A model generated the notes under the pieces. The model was not told the DNA's origin and ran no database searches. It was given only the letters and a program-made list of their open reading frames with translations. A stretch of 52,750 nt of DNA from Mikrocytos mackini (taxonomy: Eukaryota; Endomyxa; Ascetosporea; Mikrocytida; Mikrocytiidae), in assembly GCA_030180075.1 (NCBI GenBank), contig JASNJN010000102.1:1-52750 (forward strand), given 5' to 3'. Every line of letters starts with the position of its first letter. Positions within the stretch are counted from its first letter, which is position 1. Shown here piece by piece: positions 19,801 through 28,129 of this stretch. The position numbers and the translations under genes are program-made.

Positions 19801-21043
19801 CCCATCGTTCGAACTTCTGAACGAATTGTTAAGGGTTTATCTCGAATTCCAAAAAACAACCAAAATAGATATCGAATTTGACTCCGAGATAACTTGCAGA
19901 GTACTCGAAGCACTGTCTATTTTTAGCAGCAATTTAACAGAGTTTGAAAGTCTTATTAATTTTATAGAATTGGCAAAGGGTCTCCTCGTGGAAAAGGAGA
20001 CATTAGTAAACCAGACAGTTATAATTTCGGAAAAGTCGGAAAGTTCGCACTTAAAGAAGCTAGTTTATACAAAGATTTCCTCGATGTTGGACTTAGAGGA
20101 TGTAGCATCACAACCGACAGTCAACAAATGGCCGGCTATTGGCGACACAGAACTAATTTCGCAAATAATAAAGGAAACGAATCTTCTTCTGAATACTATT
20201 AAAGTGGAGAAAACTATATCTGAAAGGAAAAACATACTATTTTTAAACAACACGAACAAAGAAACGGATAGTGGACATCTAGAAGACATTATTAGTTGTG
20301 TAAAGATGTTGAACTATGCGGTTTATTTGACAAGTATCTGCAATGAACTAGAAGAAAAGAAATTGAAGACGATACTGTTAGAATTGCACCTCGATGTTAT
20401 AATCAAACTCATACTGTCTCAACACAACAACTTCACACTTAACACCAGACTGTTGCGGGAAACAGAGACGTTGTTGTCGAGCCTCTCTACAAAGATAGAA
20501 ACGCAAGCATCCGAGTTCTTAGAATGTTTATTGGAAGATAAATCTGTTTATGACACAATAGAACAAATAATAAAAAGGTATAATAAAGGTGAAGACAAAT
20601 CCCTACTTAACAAGACCGATTGCTTCGAAGTTTTAATACCTTTGCTGAAACTATTGATTAGTCTTCCCACTTATTCAACGGAACCTTGCACATTATTTGC
20701 AGTGATGATTATCGAACTTGAAAATGCATATTTTGAGGCACTCAATTACCTCTTTTTATTCTCAAAGGGAAAGATAAAGAAAAATGAACGACTTCTGAAT
20801 CTTTCCTTGTTATGTGTAGAGATGGCAGTAATAAACAACATACAGCAAGGAAAGCTAGCCATGAAAATAGAACACATGTTTATGAATAACAGGGAATTTG
20901 TAGAAAGAAGAAATATTGAAACCGAACTCGGCGATTTAATACAGTTTGTTGATAAATTGAAGTTTCAAAATAGAGAAATAAACTATTCAAAAAGAGTGGT
21001 GCAATTCGTAGATTTTATAACAGAGTTAAATAGAGACGAATAA
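16883..21043 (+). CDS. Nup192/Nup205-like inner-ring nucleoporin (tentative)
   Basis: 1386 aa, essentially all alpha-helical, with no signal peptide, membrane segment or catalytic motif. The N-terminal part resembles the Nup205/Nup192 start: FVNLNQGEACSLLYKGLQ (about residues 81-98) then YFVERAININLAIQAINSL, matching the 'LDIGELAAVELLL...YWDGKRCIANSLKALI' pattern of the family. The rest reads as a long helical-repeat solenoid, as expected for a scaffold of the nuclear pore inner ring that binds Nic96/Nup53-type partners. Family members usually have 1700-2000 residues, so this would be a reduced version. An alternative is another large HEAT-like scaffold. The start is the first Met after a T/A-rich leader. 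It is convergent with the FYVE gene, 32 bp away. Confidence 0.6.
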   Translation: MTDYSIKKELLDNILEHKLIEGIPNSLKTRILSLKETISNPLKQSPYDMSLESAVASGSVLNRPENMTYKLDKDSIEYIAEFSKFVNLNQGEACSLLYKGLQSSGNIRISQYDAMEETYFVERAININLAIQAINSLESSPNEKLFTELISSQFHNKLKDWIETSFAASLRFSDQLELSGKFNNELNLLCSLYKRSVLAMADNTKGIEVKENMNGALNNTLSLIIKISKIQSNHCNKYRLEDEYANGLITPGQLRLIESLVVIFSRCLEANILDTDIEDQLVTIGAPLKQFILLLMSKSIMLWEKNESHNTRSAIKKLKEVTIEAFETGKFFSVLYTQLTNFHYDGTELMRAVPVIKEGVLNLLKVPGVSKLLKQNILQTREDLFVGSNGYATNSEAEYFMKLIEFIEKHDVGRGKASSSFLLDNQILLVFASFAKSINISNYNINQFSKTVLFAYKKAEKQGKGGKLTMILENSDCINSNNILVTVIEALKLFKNERPNLEEELTLHSVLRLVQCFPELMISDADLIQVIIALLSYDGFSSYIRAELLNILHQMTLLSTERATQIWGFVPQFLAMVFVDYKEVQSKDNNYTLSIAFLRLLKSIVKGRSMMSFFDTIVDFMSLVLNNQHIGSSSDRKLLIETCLFVSDNIFLMLLRQQSLVGEKTVRNIVNQLLKLYTSSISLMNEIEKKVEKRSPLRMASSSTSYLLKLNTYKPLCLIESSVKSLYIVLFNLPNPEDKIHSFTTENKDNITSLLKGFPHYALKLLYLLLRTDPFTVLNQLVLKNNPKNISSILYHNIMREEVLGIITTMFNTLAQVNSRDNLQPVAAAFVDEFTNKDNLALLFEIINDENTKNGIVNLALECLRSMLSLGLKRDLQTFQLCVQSLHSFLIVDEGSENELRISDRINEPVITNKNKLFTDSKKLAVQCFTSVFYTAKNWAHLNAKDLVFMKKIRIRDVLNAYFIAFLEKEKEIPSFELLNELLRVYLEFQKTTKIDIEFDSEITCRVLEALSIFSSNLTEFESLINFIELAKGLLVEKETLVNQTVIISEKSESSHLKKLVYTKISSMLDLEDVASQPTVNKWPAIGDTELISQIIKETNLLLNTIKVEKTISERKNILFLNNTNKETDSGHLEDIISCVKMLNYAVYLTSICNELEEKKLKTILLELHLDVIIKLILSQHNNFTLNTRLLRETETLLSSLSTKIETQASEFLECLLEDKSVYDTIEQIIKRYNKGEDKSLLNKTDCFEVLIPLLKLLISLPTYSTEPCTLFAVMIIELENAYFEALNYLFLFSKGKIKKNERLLNLSLLCVEMAVINNIQQGKLAMKIEHMFMNNREFVERRNIETELGDLIQFVDKLKFQNREINYSKRVVQFVDFITELNRDE

Positions 21044-21075
21044 CTAAATATAACGTACACTTATTAACAGCTATC

Positions 21076-22284
21076 TTATTTCTTTTGCCAATCCTCCTCC
21101 ACACTTTCATTTTCATCGATAAACTCGTCTCCAAGGGCCTCGAACCTCTTTCGGATGGCTTTCTCAAGTTCATTTTCTTCGCGATCCGGAAGTTCTCCTA
21201 CTCTAGTCTCCACTTTCCTGAGTTTTCCGCGCGTGCTCTTCCTTGACAAGACATTAACCAATTCTGAGAATACCCCGTCTTCTTCCTCATTGCTTTCCAT
21301 AACACTCACTTTCCCGAAGTTCCCAACTGCTGAGGAGGGAATCAACTCGTCGTGTTTCTTATTAAGTTTCTTCATGTCTGGTCTGTAGTCCATCTCAACA
21401 CGCATCACAACTACGACTTTCTGGTTGTCTTCGCCATTCACTATGAAATTGGTTATATTCTTCTCGATACAGACCAGGGGTGATCTAAAACTATTACTGA
21501 CTGCATTTATCTTATATTCTGGCATTTCTGGATACGTCCTCTTGTTCTCCAGTGTTATTGATAACTCTGTAGGGAAAAGTGTGTTCTTCTTTATCGTCAT
21601 ATTATCGAGTTCTATTTTGTTAGCCCATTCGTTCTCTATCTCGAAAGAGGAGAACGGTTTCGGTTCTGCTTCCTTAAGCTCGATACCACTGATGATATAA
21701 TAACGACAGTCCAAACAGACTCGCTTCTTCTGTTTCTCTTTATCTAGTTTCCTTTCGAAGCCCCGGGGCAGGTCCATTCTGACCGAGCATCTATTGCCGA
21801 CGATCTCTCCGCATACTCTACAGTTGTGTACCGACCGCGCATTCTTATAGGCACGGCCACATTCAAAACAATTTCCCCTTAACCTTTTTGGAGCCCATAG
21901 CGAAGGGGGAAGGAAAGCTATCCTGCCTGCTTCTCCCTTTTGAAAATTTCTGTATGGTCTCAGGTTGGCGGGAATCCCCGTCTTCTCTTGCTTGAAAAGG
22001 AGCAGCTGGTCCCTACAGATCAAACATATCGCTTGGAGAGTGTCTTTTTCCTTCTCGATTCTTTCACCCGGAATCCAGTATTTACATGCACAGAGTTTAC
22101 ACGTAGGCCGTTTACAGATTACACATGCTCGTGTTGTGAAATGATTGAGAGATCGTGTACAAACCTCACATTTTGACGTTTTGAATGTATCATCTGCTCG
22201 GTCAATAGCATTGTCGAACAGATATAAGAACAATCTCTTCGGGTCTTTGTCGATGTATTTCTTCTGTTCTAAGTGGAGTCCCAT
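21076..22284 (-). CDS. FYVE-type zinc-finger protein with two Cys clusters
   Basis: 402 aa. The first Cys cluster uses C39/C42, C54/C57, C62/C65 and C87/C90. The second uses C139/C142, C155/C158 and C190/C193 and contains RSVHNCRVCGEIVGNRCS, close to the FYVE signature R(R/K)HHCRxCG that binds phosphatidylinositol 3-phosphate. FYVE proteins act on endosomal or vacuolar membranes. The C-terminal 200 residues are charged and unrecognised, ending in an acidic tail. The double arrangement and weak first cluster are unusual; the first could be a divergent FYVE or a PHD/RING-related fold. The start is preceded by a strongly T/A-rich leader with AAATTTAAATTT. Confidence 0.75.
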   Translation of the reverse strand: MGLHLEQKKYIDKDPKRLFLYLFDNAIDRADDTFKTSKCEVCTRSLNHFTTRACVICKRPTCKLCACKYWIPGERIEKEKDTLQAICLICRDQLLLFKQEKTGIPANLRPYRNFQKGEAGRIAFLPPSLWAPKRLRGNCFECGRAYKNARSVHNCRVCGEIVGNRCSVRMDLPRGFERKLDKEKQKKRVCLDCRYYIISGIELKEAEPKPFSSFEIENEWANKIELDNMTIKKNTLFPTELSITLENKRTYPEMPEYKINAVSNSFRSPLVCIEKNITNFIVNGEDNQKVVVVMRVEMDYRPDMKKLNKKHDELIPSSAVGNFGKVSVMESNEEEDGVFSELVNVLSRKSTRGKLRKVETRVGELPDREENELEKAIRKRFEALGDEFIDENESVEEDWQKK

Positions 22285-22650
22285 TTAAAACAACTTTCAA
22301 ATTTAAATTTTGAAATTTAATTTTTAAAAACTATATGGAAATATAGCGAACACAGTAATTTAAAGATGTCTGAAGCATGTCAATGTGTTACTAAAGCAAT
22401 TTAAATAAGTAGGACACAAATTTTAAATTTGACTTAGAAACTCCAACATTCTTCAACAGACAACCCCGGCTCTAACTACGGTTTGGGATAATCTTCTCGG
22501 ACGAATTAATTTTAAAAAGCTATCAAAAAATCCTAATTTTGACCGTATAAACTCGAATAAACATTGTTTTCAGAATAGACATCTGCAATATAATCAGTCT
22601 TTCATTAATTTTGAAACTATCACTCCATATTTATATAATTGGTTTCCTAT
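22285..22650. other. Spacer between the FYVE and CLPTM1-like genes
   Basis: It contains the promoter of the FYVE gene next to 22284 (palindromic AAATTTAAATTT tract at about 22299-22325). I see no gene or RNA in the rest. Confidence 0.4.
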
Positions 22651-24099
22651 TCAAATCAAGGTTGTAATTCCTCTTACTAGCATGTAAACTTCAAGCCCGC
22701 ATTGAATCCCGTATGCCACAAGCGTCAAAAGAACAAAATTCTCAACCAATTTTGCATCTTCTTCATTTTCGGCCGTTCTGAAGTATTTCTTTTTATAGAT
22801 CAGTCCCCCTTTAATTAACAAGACAGCCAAGTTCAGTTTGGTTGCCATATTAAACCCTCCGAAGAAATAGACAATAAAACTCAGCGCACCGTGCCAAGCC
22901 AAGTCGCTTTTCAATACCACATTCTTTTTGCCCCTCACTTTTTCTGCCTCTATTTGATCGAGTGTTTTCTTTGAGCAGTAGCTCTTGTACTTGCTCAGAT
23001 AAACTACGAAGGTTAGATAAACAGCGATGAGTATCATGTGGAAGCATACCATAAGGAACAACTTGAACCCATAGAAAAACCCGTGTCTCTCCTTGTGTAT
23101 TCTGTCGACTAATGGCGTCATGTCTCCGACTTTACTTTCATCCAGTTTCTCGGACACTGCTTTTGAGTATGTGAGCAAAGAAAAGTTTTTTAGTTCCAAC
23201 TTGGTATCGATTTTTATGGGCGATGAGAATTCAGACGCGTACGAGTAGTCCTCGTTCCCGCTACTCTTGTTGTCTCTTGGCTGGAAAGCGACCATCGTCA
23301 CCTGTATCTTTTCGGAGCCAGTTTTGAACATGGCGTTCATTGAATCATCTGTGGATAACTTCTGTGTAAAATGTGAATAACCTCCATAGACGGGCCCGAT
23401 TTCGAGGGTATCCTTTCCCGGGTCTATTTCGATTTCCATATCCCTCATTGACCATTGGTCGACATTAGGCCCTTTGTAGACTTTATAAGTATTGCTTTTG
23501 TTCTCGGTTTGTTTTGTGGTCGATAAACCAGTTTCCCACTCGCTTCCATTGTATACAAAATTGATCTTCACAACATTTTCGGCCTTGTTTATGTATAGAT
23601 CTCCGAACGTCTTCTTGAAGACATCATAACCGCTCAAATATGGGGAAAGTTCGATTGTTTCTTTGTCAATCGTCCCTTTTCGGGTCACCAGCGAGTTAAA
23701 TACTGAATTTAGGCTAGTATTAGTGGACAACAGTATACTAAAGTACGTGCCTTTGGGTAGCCAGCTGTATTTTTTGGTACTCGTCACCGAAAACACTAAC
23801 TTGGTCCTATTCTTTGGAGATACCTTAGCCTCGGATATCATAAACCCGAAAGAATTCTCATTGAAGTCCCCCTTTGTCAACTCTACTACGTCTTTTGTAA
23901 TGACGAGATTCCCGCCAATTTCGTACTTTGGTGTGAAGGTAAGGGGTGAAAAAACAGAAAATTCATGATGTTCTGTGAAGTTGTTCCCCAATCGATAATA
24001 CATGCTTTTGTGCCATCTATTATGCCTTGCACGATTCCAAGCCCCCAGCAAAAGCAGTAATATAGAACCGAATAGAGCTCTGGCTATCTTTTTTATCAT
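22651..24099 (-). CDS. CLPTM1-like multi-pass membrane protein (tentative)
   Basis: 482 aa from the first ATG (24099); the frame is open to 24153 but starts there with GTG, which I do not accept in a eukaryote. An N-terminal membrane anchor (about residues 3-20) is followed by some 300 residues of lumenal-looking, beta-rich sequence with possible N-glycosylation sites. Hydrophobic segments follow at about 345-372, 407-440 and near the C-terminus. The arrangement, the WETG/YKGPNVDQW region and the final LKSDLAWHGALSFIVYFFGG...LLIKGGLIYKKKY resemble the CLPTM1 family of ER/Golgi membrane proteins, which have scaffolding roles in membrane-protein or lipid handling. Similarity is weak; an unrelated lineage-specific membrane protein is possible. 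Confidence 0.5.
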   Translation of the reverse strand: MIKKIARALFGSILLLLLGAWNRARHNRWHKSMYYRLGNNFTEHHEFSVFSPLTFTPKYEIGGNLVITKDVVELTKGDFNENSFGFMISEAKVSPKNRTKLVFSVTSTKKYSWLPKGTYFSILLSTNTSLNSVFNSLVTRKGTIDKETIELSPYLSGYDVFKKTFGDLYINKAENVVKINFVYNGSEWETGLSTTKQTENKSNTYKVYKGPNVDQWSMRDMEIEIDPGKDTLEIGPVYGGYSHFTQKLSTDDSMNAMFKTGSEKIQVTMVAFQPRDNKSSGNEDYSYASEFSSPIKIDTKLELKNFSLLTYSKAVSEKLDESKVGDMTPLVDRIHKERHGFFYGFKLFLMVCFHMILIAVYLTFVVYLSKYKSYCSKKTLDQIEAEKVRGKKNVVLKSDLAWHGALSFIVYFFGGFNMATKLNLAVLLIKGGLIYKKKYFRTAENEEDAKLVENFVLLTLVAYGIQCGLEVYMLVRGITTLI

Positions 24100-24469
24100 C
24101 TTACAAATACGAAAGTTAACTTTCGAATATCGAAAGGGTGAGGAACCTTCCACGCAAAATTAAAATTTTTAAACGCTTTATTATGTCATTTTATTTTAAT
24201 ATATACTTATTTTGGTCAAATCAAGGATTGTTTTGGGCTCAATGTTATGGTTTGTACACTATAGACATATTTTGTATTTGGGTACAGATTATTTTCAAAA
24301 TTTAAAAACTTTCTCATTCTAAACCGATTATTTTTGTCTATGGAAAGTTTGGACAAATTAGAACGGACATTTGCAGTGCTTGCTACATTGTATGGTATCT
24401 TATAGATACACGGGGGAATTCATCCACTGGATTACAAATAAGACTCATTTTAATCATTTCAGGCTTACT

Positions 24470-24618
24470 AGGCTTATCAAGACAAATAAAGAACATAGGA
24501 TACAGACAAAGACATAAAGCCAACAAAGACACCGACTACAGAAGACAACACAGACACAGACACAGACACAACCCAATTCATAATATATAAGACACAGACA
24601 ACAGATAAAGATAAATAG
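24470..24618 (+). repeat. Low-complexity CAGACA-rich tract
   Basis: A purine-rich, G-poor stretch with repeated ACAGAC units (best at 24547-24571), ending at two ambiguous bases. It immediately precedes a gag frame and may be its 5' untranslated region or LTR edge. Confidence 0.5.
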
Positions 24619-24620
24619 NN

Positions 24621-25310
24621 AGAGCCGACGATTTAACAAGAAGAAATTGGACTATTTGGATAGAAGAATTTAACGACTTTATTGTTTCTACCGGGCTTAA
24701 AGATGCATCACAAGAAAGACAAGTTGCAACATTAAAATCTCAATTAGGAACGGAAGGTAGAAGGTTATTAAAAGAACAGGAAGAAGATCAAAGCACTGTT
24801 AAAAACATCAAACAATTGATGACAAGGTTATTAACAATTACACATACAAGAACTTATAACCATTGTGAATTTTTTAGTTACAGACAATTAGAATATCGAT
24901 TTGTACAAGAGTTTTCTACCGAGTTGCAAAAACGACTAGATAACTGTTCTTTTGAATCGGCAAAATCTATTATATTACAGGATGTTTTTATAAACAACCT
25001 TTACAATAACAACATAAGGAATGCTTTAATAGCAAATCCACAAAAAGATTTTAATTCTGCTTTGGAACAAGTCATAATAATGGAAGAAATGAACAGAAAA
25101 GAATTAGATAAAAAAGAAAACGATTTACGAATTGATTCCAACGGACAATCCGCGGGAAAATGCCCTAGATGCAACATATACCACTCTCCAAGAGGATATT
25201 GTCCTGCATTCAGACACATATGTGCATTATGTGGTGGCCATCGGCATTTCGAATCTGTTTGCAAAAAGCGTGGACACACACGAAATAATAACTGGGCCAG
25301 ACCATGCTGA
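24621..25310 (+). pseudogene. Retrotransposon gag fragment with zinc knuckles
   Basis: Open from the ambiguous bases at 24619-24620 to a TGA at 25308-25310. No Met is needed at the left, so the 5' end is probably missing. Capsid-like text includes WTIWIEEFNDFIVSTGL, QVATLKSQLGTEGRRLL and YRQLEYRFVQEFSTELQKRL. The C-terminus has two zinc knuckles: CPRCNIYHSPRGYC and CALCGGHRHFESVC, the second a canonical CX2CX4HX4C. The style is that of Ty3/gypsy-like gag of animal elements and differs from the gag at 15 kb, so it is a second retroelement family. No protease or polymerase follows, so it is a 5' fragment. Confidence 0.75.
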
Positions 25311-26812
25311 TAATAATAAAAGAAAGAAGTACAACTTTAAACAAGGGATTGAACTGAAGTATATACTTAGTTCAAGAAGTATTTAAAAGAAATAAAAATA
25401 CTAAAGCAATTTAGAAATAAAAACTACAATATGTTAAAAGGAATAACGAATGATACAAATACGTTATGACAGATTTAATTGCAATGGGAGTTTGAAGGTT
25501 AATTGGATTAGATAGGAAATAAATAATTAATAAAATATGATATTAATAATATTAAAAGTAATTATATAGAATAAAATATAAATTTTAAGGAGAAATTTGT
25601 GTGAATTTGATTAAAATATTTTAACAACTTTTAAAAACAGGAATATATTAATTTTACATATAATATGGTTATATTCAATTTAAGTTTTTAAAATATAAAT
25701 GCCAAAATGCATGATAAATTCGAATAATTACAGAAAATATTGTATAAAAACAAATATATATCAAAATGAATTATTTATAAACCTAAAACAACCATTTATT
25801 ATCAAACCGTGCAACTACGAGCCAAAAACAAATCATTTTATTTTTATCAAAACCCGCCCTACAGAACCGAAACCCGGGTTCTGAATTTTCAGAAACCCGA
25901 AACCCGGGTATTTGAGATGTTCCATAATTCGGAAACCCTAGTGTTTTACAACATCCCGAATTTGCCGAACCCTGCTTGAAACCGCCATCCCGTTTGGCGG
26001 GTCGGTTCGGGCGGTTCTCAAAAACATTACAAAATTTTCACCTCTAGTTTGAAGTCATATTTAAAAAAAATTGGAATGGAAGGTTCCTCACCGTAACTAT
26101 ATGGCTTAAATACGATGACATTTGCAATTCTTTTCAAAAATATTTGCACTTGAAGAATCCAATTTTTATGTTCTTTAACATTGCTAAACTAATGATTATA
26201 AAGTTTCAAATTAAAAATGCGTTTCAAAATAATAGTCGTCTCAAATCGGTCGCGTCTATTTACCATTTACTCACCCTTATATTTTACATATGGATGATAA
26301 TTATGTCCGAACAAGAAGTATGTTATTAGCATTGTGTTAGTATGTTGCTATTAGTCAAAATCAGTCGAATTGGGTAATTTGTGGAGTTTTTAGCGACTTT
26401 TTAATAAAAAGTCGACAAAAATTTTTTCGCCCAAAACAATTTCAGGGTAAAATTCCTAATAAAAATGGGTTTGTGAAAATTAGCGTAAATAGACACGACC
26501 TTTCAAATCAAAATAAATCAAATTATCGTTTATTTTTCTGTTTTCATTGGTATTTATTTATATCTCCTTTATTTGCATTACCTTAAGGAGTCTATACTGT
26601 ATTCCATATTATAATTTTCCAATTGTCTCAACTTTAAGATTTTTAAAAGACAACATTATTGCCTACCATAAATCATCAATTTTGTTAAAAATCATTCTAG
26701 TTTTCGTATATCCATGATTAAATATTACCAAAATGTTCTACACAATGCTTAGATTTGGGCTTCTGGGGCCACTTCAACAATACTACATTATTCCTTCTAT
26801 AGTAGAGTTTCC
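25311..26812. other. AT-rich transposon debris without genes
   Basis: Only short accidental frames. A GC-richer patch at about 25850-26050 has repeated ACCCGAAACCCGGG and GGCGGGTCGGTTCGGGCGG motifs and ends in CACCTCTAG, which looks like a fragment of a terminal-repeat element. No partner end was found. Confidence 0.4.
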
Positions 26813-27107
26813 TATTTCCGGGAAACGAGAAATCATCATTTCACTATAATTTATTCAAATTCAAATATGTAGATTTTAGGCAAAATTTTGAAACCGAAAT
26901 TTACTCATATTAGTTATCAGAAAATTTATTTTATATGGACTAACTACGTGTATATTGTTGTATTTTATCTTCGAAGTCAAAATATAACAAATTACGTCTT
27001 GTTTTCCAATTTCTGATTTCCCGGTTTTTTATTTCGGTAATTTTCGGGAAACGTAAAATGTAGTTCCCCGGTTATCGAGATATCCGTTCCCGGGAATGGA
27101 AACCCTA
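26813..27107. repeat. hAT-type MITE (295 bp)
   Basis: It starts TAGAGTTTCCTATTTCCGGG and ends with the imperfect inverse (on the minus strand TAGGGTTTCCATTCCCGGGA). It is flanked by an exact 8-bp duplication TTCTATAG (26805-26812 and 27108-27115). No ORF. The terminal sequence differs from the TAGGGGTCGG family, so it is a separate subfamily. Confidence 0.93.
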
Positions 27108-27623
27108 TTCTATAGGTATTATAAAAATTTTGTTTGAATAAATACAATGTTTGCACATTTGAATTTTACGTTAAACAATAAAATTACCAAAAATAATTTT
27201 TTAATTAAAAATTGAAAAGAGTTAAATATTTATTATTTATTTATTTATTTTGATTTATTATCATACCATCCCTCTTATATCGTTTTGTTCTTTTATTAAA
27301 GTAAATAATATTTCCCGAAAAAATCTCTTCTGCCAAACCCTCTCATGTCTATTTAAACACATATTTAAATAAATAATTATATAAGTTATTTATATTTTGA
27401 AATTTGAAATAAATAGATCTTAAATTTTTTTTAGTTGACCCAAACCTACTCCCAATACGATTTGTATTAATCCCATTGGTAGAAAATCCTCTAGTGTGGA
27501 AATTCGGTTTAATATATAACCAGCATATGAAAGAATATCATATGATATCAAACCACCACCGTGAAGGGTACTGCCTTGCACTGTTCAGTTGATTATAAAT
27601 GGAATAACGTCCTTGTGCCTCTG

Positions 27624-28129
27624 CTAGGCAAAATTTAGAAATATTTCTCTATTTCCTGTTTGGATCATTCCAAATATCCAAATCGTATTACTTCTACTAG
27701 GTTCACCAACCCCACCGTGTCTTTTGATCAATGGACTTTCATCACAATGCACAGGCCAATCGTTAGGATTGAATCGGGTAGAGTAGTGTTGAGTGAATTG
27801 GCGCAGATAAGCCCTTGCCAAATTGAAGATATCTTGGTGGTTTCGGGATTCAATCCCATTGTTTACCATGTGTCTCCGACAGTTCTTCGTATGGCGTACC
27901 TATACAACAAAGAAAATATTTTTCGAGGACCTATCGAGCTGTTGAAGAACATCGTGTCTTTGAAGACATTAAACTTCACTCTTCTGTAAGATCTACGAGT
28001 ACATCGAAAGTACGTGCGATTTCTGTCGGAATAAACTCGTTCTAAGTTGCGTTCGCAGTCTGGACATGCCTGTGTAGACGGAACAAACCTTATTTGCTGT
28101 AGAAAGCTAACGAAAGAAGGGTGTGACAA
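27624..28129 (-). pseudogene. Merlin/IS1595-type transposase, frameshifted
   Basis: Two overlapping minus-strand frames join near 27866. The first (28129-27863) has a zinc-ribbon-like ACPDCERNLERVYSDRNRTY...RC and the Merlin linker KDTMFFNSS. The second (27869-27624) has the catalytic-core start PVHCDESPLIKRH and the diagnostic TIWIFGMIQTGNREIFL. Merlin elements are DDE transposons related to bacterial IS1595. The C-terminal third, with the last acidic residue, is degraded: coding-like text such as QRHKDVIPFIINQ continues past a stop at 27624. A non-functional remnant; no terminal repeats found. Confidence 0.8.

Noticed and set aside
24141-26088. 16-bp match TGGAAGGTTCCTCACC between the CLPTM1-like upstream region and 26073-26088
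   Set aside because: One such match is expected by chance in a window of this length, and the flanks do not align.
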